This document shows, piece by piece, positions 1-10,093 of a stretch of DNA of 64,000 nucleotides (within the stretch, counting starts at the first letter, position 1; the number at the start of each line of letters is the position of its first letter). The position numbers and the translations under genes were made by a program. Source of the DNA: Adhaeribacter aerolatus (GTDB taxonomy: Bacteria > Bacteroidota > Bacteroidia > Cytophagales > Hymenobacteraceae). Where the stretch lies: NCBI RefSeq assembly GCF_007991635.1, contig NZ_BJYS01000002.1, forward strand, positions 186,001 to 250,000. The letters run 5' to 3'. Below the pieces are notes generated by a model, which worked only from the letters and a program-made list of their open reading frames with translations, did no database searches and was not told the origin of the DNA.

Positions 1-15
1 GAAGTAGCCAAACAG

Positions 16-1425
16 ATGAACCGGCGCGAATTCCTGACTCGCACCAGCCTGGCTGGGGTAGGATTGGCTGCGTTATCGTCGCTGTTGCCCCAGCAATTGT
101 TTGGGGATACCAACCCCAAACCGGTGCTGCCGCACTTTGCCCCCAAGGTTAAACGGGTAATTTATTTGTTTCAGAGCGGGGCGCCGTCGCAACTAGAGCT
201 TTTCGATTACAAGCCCAAACTGAAGGAGCTATTCGGGCAGGAGTTGCCAGCCTCCATCCGGGGCAATCAGCGCTTAACCGGCATGACCTCGAACCAGAAA
301 TCGTTTCCGTTAGCCATGGGTAAATTTGAGTTTAAGCGGCACGGCAAAAGTGGGGCGGAGTTATCGGAATTATTGCCGCACATTGGTAAAGTGGCCGATG
401 AACTGTGCTTTATTAAATCGATGTTTACTGAAGCCATTAACCACGACCCGGCCGTTACTTTTTTCCAGACGGGCAGCCAGCAGGCGGGCCGGCCCAGTAT
501 GGGATCCTGGTTGAGCTACGGCTTGGGCAGCGAAAACCAGAATTTGCCGGCCTTTGTGGTATTATTGTCGCGGGGCCGCGAAGGCGACCAGCCGCTTTAT
601 GCTAAATTGTGGGGCAATGGTTTTCTGCCTTCGGAACACCAGGGGGTTATTTTTAGGTCGGGCGAGAACCCGGTATTTTACCTGAACAACCCCAACGGCA
701 TAGACAAAATGAGCCGCCGCCGGGTACTTGATCACCTGGCCAAACTGCACGAAGCGCAGTACCAGCACGTGTACGACGAAGAAATAAATTCGCGGATTGC
801 CCAGTACGAAATGGCTTACCGGATGCAATCGTCGGTGCCCGAAACGCTGGATATTAGCCGCGAACCGGATTATATTTATGATATGTACGGCGAAGATTCT
901 AAAAAGCCCGGCACCTTTGCCGCCAACTGCCTGCTGGCCCGCCGCTTAATTGAGAAAGACGTGCGTTTTGTGCAGCTTTACCACCAGGGCTGGGACCAGC
1001 ACGGCAACCTACCCAACGATATCCGGCACATGGCTAAATCGGTGGACCAACCATCGGCGGCGTTGATTAAAGATTTAAAGCAACGGGGTTTATTGGAAGA
1101 TACGCTGGTAATCTGGGGCGGCGAATTTGGCCGTACCAATTATTCGCAGGGCAAACTTACGCCCGATATGTACGGCCGCGACCACCACCCGCGGTGTTTT
1201 ACTATTTTCATGGCTGGCGCGGGCATCAAAAAAGGCATTACTTACGGCCAGACCGATGACTTCGGCTATAACATTGTAAAGAACCCGGTACACGTACATG
1301 ATTTCCAGGCTACCATGCTGCATTTAATGGGCATCGACCACGAGCAACTAATATTTAAGCACCAGGGCCGCCGCTACCGCCTGACGGATGTAGCCGGGAA
1401 AGTAGTAAAAGGGGTTCTGGCTTAA
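16..1425 (+). CDS. DUF1501 family protein, Tat-exported
   Basis: 469 residues. The N-terminus has the twin arginine at residues 3-4 (NRREFL) followed by a hydrophobic stretch to about residue 30, so export by the Tat pathway is likely. The rest matches the DUF1501 family, which belongs to the alkaline phosphatase/sulfatase-like fold: GWDQHGN near residue 329, WGGEFGRT near 368, GRDHHPRCF near 391 and a GxTDDFGY motif near the C-terminus. Its biochemical role is unknown. In Bacteroidota and Planctomycetes such genes usually follow a DUF1553/DUF1549 cytochrome-like gene; a TAG at 5-7 could be the end of that upstream gene, but too little is visible to say. It converges with the metallohydrolase gene on the minus strand. 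Family assignment is confident; function is not. Confidence 0.9.
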   Translation: MNRREFLTRTSLAGVGLAALSSLLPQQLFGDTNPKPVLPHFAPKVKRVIYLFQSGAPSQLELFDYKPKLKELFGQELPASIRGNQRLTGMTSNQKSFPLAMGKFEFKRHGKSGAELSELLPHIGKVADELCFIKSMFTEAINHDPAVTFFQTGSQQAGRPSMGSWLSYGLGSENQNLPAFVVLLSRGREGDQPLYAKLWGNGFLPSEHQGVIFRSGENPVFYLNNPNGIDKMSRRRVLDHLAKLHEAQYQHVYDEEINSRIAQYEMAYRMQSSVPETLDISREPDYIYDMYGEDSKKPGTFAANCLLARRLIEKDVRFVQLYHQGWDQHGNLPNDIRHMAKSVDQPSAALIKDLKQRGLLEDTLVIWGGEFGRTNYSQGKLTPDMYGRDHHPRCFTIFMAGAGIKKGITYGQTDDFGYNIVKNPVHVHDFQATMLHLMGIDHEQLIFKHQGRRYRLTDVAGKVVKGVLA

Positions 1426-1504
1426 ATTGTTCTTGCATAAATATTCATTTATGACTTTAGAAAACCTTATGTAGCGGTAGAAAATTTTTGGCATCTGAAA
1501 TTCA

Positions 1505-1569
1505 AGTCTGTCATTCAGAAGGAAACTTGTTGGCTACCTGCTAAATAGGTTCCTCCTGAATGACCGACT
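1505..1569. repeat. Imperfect inverted repeat between converging genes
   Basis: Arms at 1505-1524 and 1550-1569 are complementary over 20 bases with two mismatches (core GTCATTCAG / CTGAATGAC), around a 25-base loop. It lies in the 205-base gap between two converging genes. It could act as a bidirectional terminator, although no T-tract follows, or be one copy of a dispersed REP-like element. I see no second copy in this window. Confidence 0.55.
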
Positions 1570-1630
1570 GGATTACTTAAACCTAGTGCTATCCGAGTAC
1601 TTCTTTTTATCAGAACATTCTAAATAACTT

Positions 1631-2839
1631 TCATTTGGTAACCGGTTGGGTCCAGGCGGTTTCCAAATCGCCTTCCTGAAAAGGATTCTTCTGGCGTTTA
1701 GAAGAAATAACTTTTGCCCGCACGTACAGGTCTTTTGCCTGAAGTTTGTAGGTGGCTTTGGTGCCTTTTACTTCTTTTAATACCCGGCCGGCCTGGCCAT
1801 TGCCAGATGCATTGGGCCCCCAGAACTGAATGGTGTAGTTGATGCCGGATTCTGGTTTTACCTGTACGGCCAGTTGGCCTTTTTTGTAGGTTACTTCTTC
1901 CAGTTCTACGCCCGTGGTGGCGTAAAAATCACCGGCTTCCATGGCTTCGATTAAGGCAGCGGGTGTAAGTTCTTTCGCCCGAACCATAATCCAGCCCCGG
2001 CCCGGATTGCTCAGCCCAACTTTTTGCTCCAGGTAATTATGCGAGTCGTCGGTGGCTAAGCCATAAAGCAGCGGTTTGCCTTGTTTCAAGTAATGGGTTA
2101 GCAGCCGGTCCCACAGTTCTTCCATGCCAATCGTTACCGAATCGCCGTAATTATGCACGTGTGGATGTCCGTTATATACCTCAAAAAAGCGTTCGCCTTT
2201 TAACTCCAGCATATCTTCTACTTTAATAGCCCAACCAAAATTAGGATGATTCAGGTGCGGGAACATGGGCTGGCCGGTACGTTGGCGCTGCTCGTAAACC
2301 TGGTTCAGGTTGTTTTGCATTACCTCCGCTACACTGTTGCCGCCCTGAGGTTTAATTAGTTCTTTCACATTTATAGCGTTCATGTGAATAGGCTTACCCT
2401 GGAAGCCGTCCGTAATTTCTTCCGCCTGAATAATCAGGAACTTGCCTTTTTCTTCAAATAAGGGCCGGTATTCGGCCAGGGTTTTCAGCTTCACACTAAT
2501 TTTACCCGCCGAATCGGTTTTGTAGGTAACCCATTTTTCGCCGTATTTGGTTAAATATTCCCGGAACCGCTGCTGCCGGAACGGGTGCGTTGGAATTTGC
2601 TTCCAGAATTCGCCCTGGGCCAGAATATTATGGTCCGACAGCGCAATAAAATCATAGCCGTTGGATTTATACCAATCCATGATCATCTCCGGGAAATCAT
2701 CGCCATCGCTCCAGTAAGAATGACTGTGCGTGTTGCCTTTATACCATTTGCCCTTGGCGTTCTGGGCCCAGGTTGTTGTTACCGACAGATAAAAGCATAA
2801 TATTAGGAAGCAGCCTATAAGTTGTTTTCGCTTTCGCAT
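1631..2839 (-). CDS. Exported PHP-domain metallohydrolase (CehA/McbA-like)
   Basis: 402 residues from the chosen ATG at 2839. The frame stays open upstream to 3010, but this start gives a clean Sec signal peptide (MRKRKQ, a hydrophobic core, then TWAQ). The mature part opens with NTHSHSYWSDG, the HxH metal motif of PHP phosphoesterases, then IALSDHN about 35 residues later. Further candidate metal ligands are QAEEI, HLNHPNFGW and ATDDSHNY. The family includes metal-dependent phosphoesterases and carbamate/ester hydrolases; the substrate is not evident. A C-terminal beta-rich part of about 100 residues (from TGVELEEV) probably forms a sandwich domain, as in other secreted PHP proteins. The gene stands alone, converging with the DUF1501 gene. 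Confidence 0.85.
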   Translation of the reverse strand: MRKRKQLIGCFLILCFYLSVTTTWAQNAKGKWYKGNTHSHSYWSDGDDFPEMIMDWYKSNGYDFIALSDHNILAQGEFWKQIPTHPFRQQRFREYLTKYGEKWVTYKTDSAGKISVKLKTLAEYRPLFEEKGKFLIIQAEEITDGFQGKPIHMNAINVKELIKPQGGNSVAEVMQNNLNQVYEQRQRTGQPMFPHLNHPNFGWAIKVEDMLELKGERFFEVYNGHPHVHNYGDSVTIGMEELWDRLLTHYLKQGKPLLYGLATDDSHNYLEQKVGLSNPGRGWIMVRAKELTPAALIEAMEAGDFYATTGVELEEVTYKKGQLAVQVKPESGINYTIQFWGPNASGNGQAGRVLKEVKGTKATYKLQAKDLYVRAKVISSKRQKNPFQEGDLETAWTQPVTK

Positions 2840-3313
2840 GGTTATGATTGGATTTAGTACAGCCAAGGCAGTTGACAGGTTAATATATAAATTCGGGAGG
2901 TAATTAGTTAAACTACCTAAAGTAAATCGCCTGAAATTTTTCTGCAACAGAAGCCAGGCAGTAATTATTACGGAAGTTAATGTAAGAATTAAAGTACCTG
3001 GCTTAAGCAAGAAATATAGACATTATGGGTGAATATCTTATTTATTGGTAGATAATTAACCGCATTTAACTGTTAATTTATAAATCAATATTTTAGACAG
3101 AATATTCAGCTTGATTTGTGAATGCTACCGAAATATTCTACCTTAAAATCAGAACCTGAAATATAAAGTATTTATTCTGGTTTGATTAACCCGGCCAATA
3201 TTTTCTGGTTCTCTTCGCCGCCGGTTAATTTTAAATAATGGCTATGCCTCTGAAATTTGGCCGCCATATTCAAAAATATTTATTTTAATTACTAATCTGT
3301 AAAAGCAATTGCC
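2840..3313. other. Intergenic region between divergent genes
   Basis: About 470 AT-rich bases separating the metallohydrolase gene (minus strand) from the FG-GAP gene (plus strand). It must contain both promoters, but I cannot pick out a clear -33/-7 pair. No RNA gene or open frame is convincing. Confidence 0.5.
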
Positions 3314-4480
3314 ATGGTGTATATTTTTATCTTAGTTGCCTTCGTGGTAAAATGGTTATTCCTGGCTGATCCCACGCCCCGCTTCGAAGCCCAGATCATT
3401 GATGCGAATATTGCCATTGGCTACGGTCTGGCCCTGGAAGACGTGGACGGCGACGGTAAAAAAGATATTTTGCTGGCCGATAAAAAACAATTTGTATGGT
3501 ACCGCAACGGCGACTGGAAGCGGTTTGTGATGGTAGAAAACCTCACCGAAAGTGACAATGTATGCCTGGCCGCCCGCGACCTGGATGGCGATGGTAAAGT
3601 AGAAATAGCGGTAGGCGCCCAATGGAACCCTGGTGAAACCAGCGATTTGGCTAAATCCGGTTCGGTTCATTATTTGATTCGGCCGCAGGATCCTACGCAA
3701 AAATGGGAAGCTGTAAAATTACCGCATGAGCCTACGGTGCATCGGATGCGCTGGGTAAAATCAGCCGAAGGTACTAATTACCTGGTGGTGTTACCGCTAC
3801 ACGGCCGGGGTAATAAGGGCGGCGAAGGAGCCGGCGTAAAAGTATTGGCCTATAAAATGCCGCAGAATCCCCGGAGTTCCTGGGCTACCGTTACCCTCGA
3901 CGATGCCCTGCACCTAACGCATAACCTGGACGTGGTAGAAACCAAATCACCGCAATGCACCGACCTGTACATTGCCAGTAAAGAAGGCGTTAGATTAATT
4001 TCGAATTTTAGCGATAAGAAAACGACCGGCAAAGCGGCTATAATAAGCGGAGTAGGACAGGGTACCGGTGAGGTGCGGGTGGGCAACCTGGGCGGCAACC
4101 AAAAGTTTTTAGCTACCATTGAGCCCATGCACGGCACCACTTTGGCAGTTTCCGTGCTCGGAAAAAATACTACCCGTAAGGTACTCGACGAAAATCTGAA
4201 AGAAGGTCACGGGCTGGCCACCGCTGATTTATTAGGTTTAGGCCGCGACCAGATTGTGGCCGGCTGGCGCGTTCCCAACGCTGAAAACAAAGTAGGCATA
4301 AAACTATATGTGCCCACCGACAAAGCCGGTACCCAATGGCAAGCACACTGGATAGACGATAACGGCATGGCCACCGAAGACCTAAGAGTGCAGGATTTAA
4401 ACAATGATGGTAAACCCGATATTGTAGCAGCCGGCCGGGCTACGAAGAATCTGAAAATCTACTGGAACCAATCTAAGTAG
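3314..4480 (+). CDS. FG-GAP/VCBS-repeat protein
   Basis: 388 residues with a short hydrophobic N-terminus (residues 2-17) that could be a signal peptide or anchor without an obvious cleavage site. Three calcium-binding-type repeats are visible: DVDGDGKKD near residue 44, DLDGDGKVE near 92 and DLNNDGKPD near 363. These mark the FG-GAP/VCBS family of seven-bladed propellers, usually exported proteins that bind ligands or surfaces. No catalytic motif is visible. The neighbours suggest a periplasmic or outer-membrane role in saccharide handling, but no specific function follows from the sequence. Confidence 0.85.
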   Translation: MVYIFILVAFVVKWLFLADPTPRFEAQIIDANIAIGYGLALEDVDGDGKKDILLADKKQFVWYRNGDWKRFVMVENLTESDNVCLAARDLDGDGKVEIAVGAQWNPGETSDLAKSGSVHYLIRPQDPTQKWEAVKLPHEPTVHRMRWVKSAEGTNYLVVLPLHGRGNKGGEGAGVKVLAYKMPQNPRSSWATVTLDDALHLTHNLDVVETKSPQCTDLYIASKEGVRLISNFSDKKTTGKAAIISGVGQGTGEVRVGNLGGNQKFLATIEPMHGTTLAVSVLGKNTTRKVLDENLKEGHGLATADLLGLGRDQIVAGWRVPNAENKVGIKLYVPTDKAGTQWQAHWIDDNGMATEDLRVQDLNNDGKPDIVAAGRATKNLKIYWNQSK

Positions 4481-4571
4481 CTTCTTTTAAGATGCAAATA
4501 TTCAGGTGCTTGCGAGACTAGGAACAGTGGGTAATAAAATTTGTTTGATGGTTGTATTTTCCTGAAAAATG

Positions 4572-4604
4572 GTTGTTTTAAATTAAGAAAATATAGTATT
4601 TTTG
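4572..4604 (+). promoter_or_regulatory. Bacteroidota-type -33/-7 promoter
   Basis: GTTG at 4572-4575 and TATTTTTG at 4597-4604 are separated by 21 bases, matching the TTG/TAnnTTTG consensus of the Bacteroidota primary sigma factor. Transcription would start near 4611, leaving a leader of about 58 bases before the ThuA-fusion gene. Confidence 0.55.
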
Positions 4605-4668
4605 GAAATTGTAAAACCAACAATAAGGCAGTTACCGGTTCACTAAATATTATCCATCTATTCCACCC

Positions 4669-7600
4669 ATGTCTACTTCTAAATTTACCGCGCGGGTATG
4701 GCTTTATCTGCTATGTCTGACCGGCGTTTCGGTGGGCTTATATTCCTGCTTAAGCTCCAAAGGTACCAGTGCCCGTGCCAAAACACCCCGTATCTTAGTG
4801 TTTTCTAAAACCGCCGGCTGGAAACACAGTTCTATTCCTAACGGCATTGCTGCCCTACAGAAGCTGGGCCATGAAAATAACATCCGGGTAGATACCACCA
4901 AAAACGCCCGTTACTTTACCCAGGACAGTCTGCAAAACTACCAGGCGGTAATATTTTTAAGTACTACCATGAACGTGCTGAATGCCCAGCAGCAGGTAGC
5001 CTTTGAGCGCTACATCCAGGCGGGTGGGGGCTTTGTAGGAATTCATGCTGCCGCCGATACCGAATACGAGTGGCCTTGGTACAACAAACTCGTAGGCGCT
5101 TATTTTGCGAGCCATCCGCATAACCAAACGGCTACCGTTAACGTGCTGGATAAAAGCCACCCGGCTACGGCCGCCTTGCCCGATAAATGGCAGCGTCTGG
5201 ACGAGTGGTACAACTACAAATCCATCAACCCTAACATAAAAGTACTTGCCAACCTCGACGAAACTACTTACCAGGGCGGCATTAACGGCGAAAACCACCC
5301 CATAATCTGGTACCACGAGTACGATGGTGGCCGTTCTTTTTACACCGGTTTAGGCCACACCGAAGAAAGCTATGTCGATCCGGTTTTTCTGGGCCACCTG
5401 TTGGGCGGCCTAAAATATGCTATTGGCGATGGCAAGCCGCTGGATTACCGCAAATCTTACGCTGTGCAGGTTCCCGAAGAAAACCGGTTTGTGCGGACCA
5501 CTTTGGTAAACGACCTTAACGAGCCGATGGAATTAGCCGTAGCCCCCGATGGGCGGGTATTTTACGGCGAACGGAACGGGAAATTATCGATTTATAGCCC
5601 AACTACCCGCCAAGCCAGTCTGGTGCGGCAGTTCCCCGTGGAAACGAAAGAAGGTTTAGGCTTACTGGGTTTAACCCTGGACCCAAATTTTGGGCAGAAT
5701 AATTTTATTTACGTTTTCTACTCGCCGGAAAAAGAAAAATACAAGCACTACATTTCCCGGTTTGTCGTGAAAGCCGATAATACGCTGGATGTAGCTACCG
5801 AAAAAGTTCTAATTCAGATTCCGGTAGAATTGGAAGCTAGTGCCCACCACGGCGGCTCCCTGGCTTTCGATAAAGATAAAAACCTGATTATTGCCACCGG
5901 CGACAATACGGTTCCTTTCCAGTCGAACGGCCACGCGCCGATTGATGAGATTCCAGGCCGGATAATTTACGATGCCCAGCGTTCGGCGGGTAACACCAAT
6001 GATTTACGCGGCAAAATATTGCGCATTCACCCGAAAACCGACGGCTCTTACACCATTCCGGCCGGTAATTTATTCCCGAAAGGCACTGCCAACACCCGTC
6101 CCGAAATTTATACCATGGGTTTGCGTAATCCGTACCGCCTGGCGGTACACCCGGTTTCTGGTGGCATTTATTGGGGTGAAATTGGTCCGGACTCTGGTAA
6201 AGACAGCGAAGTGCAGGGGCCTAAAGGTTATGATGAATTTAACCAGGCTAAAAAGCCCGGCAACTACGGCTGGCCTTATTTCATCGGGGATACTAAGCCC
6301 TATAACGATTATGACTTTGCCGCCAAAACCGCCGCTGGTCCTTTTAATGCAACTGCCCCGGTAAATAATTCTCCCAACAACACGGGTTTAAAAAACCTGC
6401 CGCCCGCGCAGAAAGCCATGATCTGGTACCCGTATGATGTTTCGCCGGAGTTTCCGGAACTGGGCAATGGTGGCCGCAGTGCAATGGCCGGTGAGTTTTT
6501 TCAGTTCAATAAAAATGCTACCTCCGCTTTCAAGTTTCCCGAATATTACGACAAAGGCTTGTTTGTTTTTGATTGGATGCGCAACTGGGTAAAAGTAATT
6601 CGCCTCGACGAAAACGAGAGCTACAAACGTACCGAAGATTTTCTGCCATTTACCGGCAACTTCAAACGTCCCATTGATTTGGCTTTCGGCCAGGATGGCG
6701 TAATGTACATGCTGGAATACGGTTCGGTGTATGGTATCGATAACGAAGATGCCCGCTTGGTAAAGTTCGAGTTTAATCCGGGTAACCGGGCACCGGTAGC
6801 CAAAGCCGCCGCTTCCGATTCAATTGGTGTTGCACCTTTTAAAGTAACTTTCTCCAGCAAAAAGACCTACGATTTCGACGAAGAAGACAAAGTAATGTAT
6901 AAGTGGTTATTCGATGGCAAAACCGTTGGTTCTACCGAGGCTAACCCCGCCTTTACCTACGCAAACAATGGCATTTATCAGGCCATTTTAAAAGTAACCG
7001 ACAAAACAGGTGCCGTAGGTGCCGATACCATTGAAGTAAAAGTAGGTAACTCACTGCCGCAAGTGGCCATTACTACCACGGGCAACCAAACTTTTTATTG
7101 GGATAATACCCCGCTGAAATATTCCGTTAAAATAAACGATAAGGAAGATGTAAAAATCGACCCGAAAAAAGTACAGGTATATTTTGATTATAACGAACAG
7201 CCCGCGAAAAACGAAGCTTTGGTAGGCCACCAGATTTTAAGTACGCAGGAAACAAATACTTTAGGTAAAACCCTGATTGCCGGCAGCGACTGCAAAGCCT
7301 GCCATACGCTAGATAAAGTTTCGGTGGGGCCGTCGTTTACGGCAGTGGCGCAACGGTACAAAGGCGATGGGGGTGCGGTAGATCGGTTGGCGAAGAAAAT
7401 TATTCAGGGTGGCGGCGGCAACTGGGGCGAGCACGCCATGAGTGCGCATCCGCAGGTATCTAACCAGGATGCTTCCGAAATGGTAAAGTATATTTTATCG
7501 CTGGCCCAAGCCAAAAAACAACGGAATAATTTACCAACCGAAGGCACCGTGAATTTCACCCAACATGTAGGCAAGCGTCAGCGGGGCCAGTATGTGTTGC

Positions 7601-8043
7601 TCGCGGCGTATACCGATAAAGGTGGCAAGGCAGTAGGGCTTTTAACCAACAGCCAGGTAGTGGCATTGCGGCCGGCCCGCCTGAGTGGCTGGGAAGCTGA
7701 CCGGTTGAATAATATTGATCGCTGGGGAAATAGCTTGGGCAATGCCCATAACGGTTCTTTCCTGCTGTTTAAAAACGTAGACTTAACAGGAATTAGCGGC
7801 TTAACTTACCGTTTGGGTACCACGGGCCGCGACGGACAAATTGAAGTACACCTGGGTTCGCCAAAAGGTCCGGTAATAAGCACTACCGCTTTTACGGCCG
7901 CTGCCGCTAAAGATAAACGGCTGGAGGCTACCGCCGCCCTGACGCCTACCACTGGTAAACACGATTTGTACTTTGTAATAACTAAAAAAGATGGCGCTAA
8001 CGATAATTTGGTTAACGTGAATGCCATTCAGTTTAACAAATAA
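4669..8043 (+). CDS. ThuA / sugar dehydrogenase / PKD / cytochrome c fusion lipoprotein
   Basis: 1124 residues. A lipobox (GLYSC, Cys27) marks a lipoprotein. Residues about 38-265 are a ThuA-like domain, of the glutamine-amidotransferase fold linked to disaccharide use (GGGFVGIHAAADTEYEWPW). Residues about 275-700 are a glucose/sorbosone dehydrogenase-type propeller (NEPMELAVAPDG, LLGLTLDPNF, SAHHGGSLAF, MGLRNPYRL). A PKD domain follows at about 706-795. A c-type cytochrome module has its haem site at Cys875-Cys878-His879 (CKACH) and probable axial Met924. The last 160 residues resemble a CBM6-like sandwich. The inferred role is periplasmic sugar or glycoside oxidation, with electrons passing to the haem. 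Such fusions are known in Bacteroidota; the substrate is not known. Confidence 0.9.
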   Translation: MSTSKFTARVWLYLLCLTGVSVGLYSCLSSKGTSARAKTPRILVFSKTAGWKHSSIPNGIAALQKLGHENNIRVDTTKNARYFTQDSLQNYQAVIFLSTTMNVLNAQQQVAFERYIQAGGGFVGIHAAADTEYEWPWYNKLVGAYFASHPHNQTATVNVLDKSHPATAALPDKWQRLDEWYNYKSINPNIKVLANLDETTYQGGINGENHPIIWYHEYDGGRSFYTGLGHTEESYVDPVFLGHLLGGLKYAIGDGKPLDYRKSYAVQVPEENRFVRTTLVNDLNEPMELAVAPDGRVFYGERNGKLSIYSPTTRQASLVRQFPVETKEGLGLLGLTLDPNFGQNNFIYVFYSPEKEKYKHYISRFVVKADNTLDVATEKVLIQIPVELEASAHHGGSLAFDKDKNLIIATGDNTVPFQSNGHAPIDEIPGRIIYDAQRSAGNTNDLRGKILRIHPKTDGSYTIPAGNLFPKGTANTRPEIYTMGLRNPYRLAVHPVSGGIYWGEIGPDSGKDSEVQGPKGYDEFNQAKKPGNYGWPYFIGDTKPYNDYDFAAKTAAGPFNATAPVNNSPNNTGLKNLPPAQKAMIWYPYDVSPEFPELGNGGRSAMAGEFFQFNKNATSAFKFPEYYDKGLFVFDWMRNWVKVIRLDENESYKRTEDFLPFTGNFKRPIDLAFGQDGVMYMLEYGSVYGIDNEDARLVKFEFNPGNRAPVAKAAASDSIGVAPFKVTFSSKKTYDFDEEDKVMYKWLFDGKTVGSTEANPAFTYANNGIYQAILKVTDKTGAVGADTIEVKVGNSLPQVAITTTGNQTFYWDNTPLKYSVKINDKEDVKIDPKKVQVYFDYNEQPAKNEALVGHQILSTQETNTLGKTLIAGSDCKACHTLDKVSVGPSFTAVAQRYKGDGGAVDRLAKKIIQGGGGNWGEHAMSAHPQVSNQDASEMVKYILSLAQAKKQRNNLPTEGTVNFTQHVGKRQRGQYVLLAAYTDKGGKAVGLLTNSQVVALRPARLSGWEADRLNNIDRWGNSLGNAHNGSFLLFKNVDLTGISGLTYRLGTTGRDGQIEVHLGSPKGPVISTTAFTAAAAKDKRLEATAALTPTTGKHDLYFVITKKDGANDNLVNVNAIQFNK

Positions 8044-8065
8044 GCCGAAAGTTTAATGCAAATAC

Positions 8066-8103
8066 AGAAAGCCATAATCTGCCGGGTTATGGCTTTCTTT
8101 TAT
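8066..8103 (+). terminator. Rho-independent terminator
   Basis: A perfect 12-bp stem (8066-8077 with 8087-8098) with a 9-base loop, running into a short T-rich stretch, 23 bases after the stop of the ThuA-fusion gene. Confidence 0.8.
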
Positions 8104-8176
8104 TATTACCAGAACGCTTTTTTAGTGCCGTTGAATAATATAATTTTGAATAATTTATTAGTTAAAGTTTAATGCT

Positions 8177-10066
8177 TTGAAAAGAATAGCAGTTTTTTTA
8201 ATCTTCTTACTTCTCGGTTCAGGCCAGTTGCTGCCGCTCCGGGCGCAGGAAAATAGCTTTCCGGCCACTACCATTCCCCTTACCGACCTAAGCGCTTTTA
8301 AACCCGTTACTAACAACTGGAAACTGGTAAGCGATGTTTATTTTGATGCCTTAAAAGCCGGTAAAACTAAAACTACACCGGGTACCGGCGTTTTGCTCAA
8401 TACGCCCACCAAAAACGATAAAGGCCATTTGTTTACCAACCTGGAGCACGGCGATATAGAACTGGAGCTCGATTTTATGATGGCGAAAGGTTCTAACGCC
8501 GGGGTATATTTACAAGGCCGCTACGAAGTGCAAATGTTCGATTCGTGGGGCGAGCAAAACCCGAAAGTAACCGATGTAGGGGCTATTTACGAGCGCTGGG
8601 ACGAGAACCGGCCCTCCGGCAAGAAAGGGTACGAAGGCCATGCCCCCGCCCAGAATGTAGGCAAAGCACCGGGTTTGTGGCAGCATTACCGCATTGTGTT
8701 TCGTGCACCCCGCTTTAATGCCCAGGGTCAAAAAACCGAAAATGCCCGATTTGTAGAAATTATACTAAATGGTGTTACCCTGCACAAAAACGTGGAAATT
8801 GGCGGCCCTACCCGGTCAAGCGCTTTTGAAGACGAGAAGCCGCTGGGTCCGCTTATGATTCAGGGCGACCACGGCGCGGTAGCCATCCGGAATATTAAAT
8901 ACATTAGCTATGGCACCGAAGTGGTAACCTTATCGGACCTGAAATTGCAGTCTTATGAAGGCAATATTAAAACCCTGGAAGATTTTAACAAAATTCAGCC
9001 AAAGGCCGAAATGGATGTGAATGTGCTGGCGCATTTAGCGCCCGCCAACCGCGATAAATTTGCCGGCAAAATATTGGGTACTATCAATATTCCGGTTTCC
9101 GGCGAATATCTATTTAACCTGAACCTAGCCTGGATTCCGATGGATACCAACCCAAACTATATTAACGGAGCCGGCGAATTAACCATAGGCAATAACAAAG
9201 TGTTAACGGTTACCGGCCGTACCGGCATTGCTTCGGGCCGGATTAAGCTCGAAAAAGGCACGCACCCCATAGTGCTTACTTATTTTAAAAGTTCGGCTTA
9301 CTGGTACGCCCGCAGCAACGATATTACATTATCGGTAGGTGGCCCCGGGGTAGCTTACAATGCCCTGAATACGCCTTTACGCGCCGAAGAGCCGGTAAGC
9401 CCTATCCTGGTAAAAGCGCCAAACGAACCGGTTATGCTGAGAGGCTTTGTCGAGCACCAAGGCCGGAAAAGAACCCACGTGATTTCGGTAGGCGAGCCAG
9501 TTGGTACCAATTATACGGTAGACCTGCGCCGGGGCGATTTTCTGCAAATCTGGCGGGGTAATTTTATAGAAGCAACCCCGATGTGGCACGGCCGCGGTGA
9601 AACCCAATTATCGGTACCAATGGGGAGCGTTATCCAGTTTTCCGGAAAGCCATCCCTTTCTTTTTTAGCCGATGCGAATGCTGCCTGGCCCGATTCCAAT
9701 GCAGCTTATACCTACCAAGGTTATGATGTTACCAAAGCCGGTCGGCCAATATTTAAATACGCTTTAGGTAACGCCACCGTACGGGAAACTTTGGAACCGG
9801 AAGATGGTGGCCGCAAATTGACGCATAGTTTTACCGTAAATCCGGGTCAGGAAAAACAGGAAATCTGGTGCCGGGTAGCTGAAGGCAGTGATATTACCAA
9901 ACTGCCGAATGGCTTGTACGCCGTTAATGGTAAACAATATTACATAGAACTTCCCGGCAAAGTAAAACCAATTATTCGGAGTACTTCCCAAAACACGAAA
10001 GAAATGCTGCTGCCGGTTAAGGCAAAAGACAATACGAGCGTGGTAAAATATTCAATTGTGTGGTAA
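8177..10066 (+). CDS. DUF1080 (3-keto-disaccharide hydrolase-like) protein
   Basis: 629 residues with a Sec signal peptide (KRIAVFLIFLLLGSG, cleavage near LRAQE). The start is TTG: the nearby ATG at 8172 is out of frame and stops after two codons, and only the TTG gives a complete signal peptide. Residues about 35-245 form a DUF1080 domain (LTDLSAF, NLEHGDIELELDF, SNAGVYLQGRYEVQMFDS, GLWQHYRIVF), the concanavalin-like fold that in characterised Bacteroidota members cleaves 3-keto-glycosides. Residues about 280-400 look like a PA14-type beta domain; the remainder is beta-rich and unassigned. A -7-like TAATTTTG lies at 8141-8148. It is co-directional with the azurin-propeller gene 27 bases downstream, probably one operon. 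Confidence 0.85.
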   Translation: MKRIAVFLIFLLLGSGQLLPLRAQENSFPATTIPLTDLSAFKPVTNNWKLVSDVYFDALKAGKTKTTPGTGVLLNTPTKNDKGHLFTNLEHGDIELELDFMMAKGSNAGVYLQGRYEVQMFDSWGEQNPKVTDVGAIYERWDENRPSGKKGYEGHAPAQNVGKAPGLWQHYRIVFRAPRFNAQGQKTENARFVEIILNGVTLHKNVEIGGPTRSSAFEDEKPLGPLMIQGDHGAVAIRNIKYISYGTEVVTLSDLKLQSYEGNIKTLEDFNKIQPKAEMDVNVLAHLAPANRDKFAGKILGTINIPVSGEYLFNLNLAWIPMDTNPNYINGAGELTIGNNKVLTVTGRTGIASGRIKLEKGTHPIVLTYFKSSAYWYARSNDITLSVGGPGVAYNALNTPLRAEEPVSPILVKAPNEPVMLRGFVEHQGRKRTHVISVGEPVGTNYTVDLRRGDFLQIWRGNFIEATPMWHGRGETQLSVPMGSVIQFSGKPSLSFLADANAAWPDSNAAYTYQGYDVTKAGRPIFKYALGNATVRETLEPEDGGRKLTHSFTVNPGQEKQEIWCRVAEGSDITKLPNGLYAVNGKQYYIELPGKVKPIIRSTSQNTKEMLLPVKAKDNTSVVKYSIVW

Positions 10067-10093
10067 GGGTTTTAAATTTTGGATTACAATAGC

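Noticed and set aside
2840-3010. 57-residue N-terminal extension of the PHP metallohydrolase
   Set aside because: It would bury a clean signal peptide; the ATG at 2839 is better.
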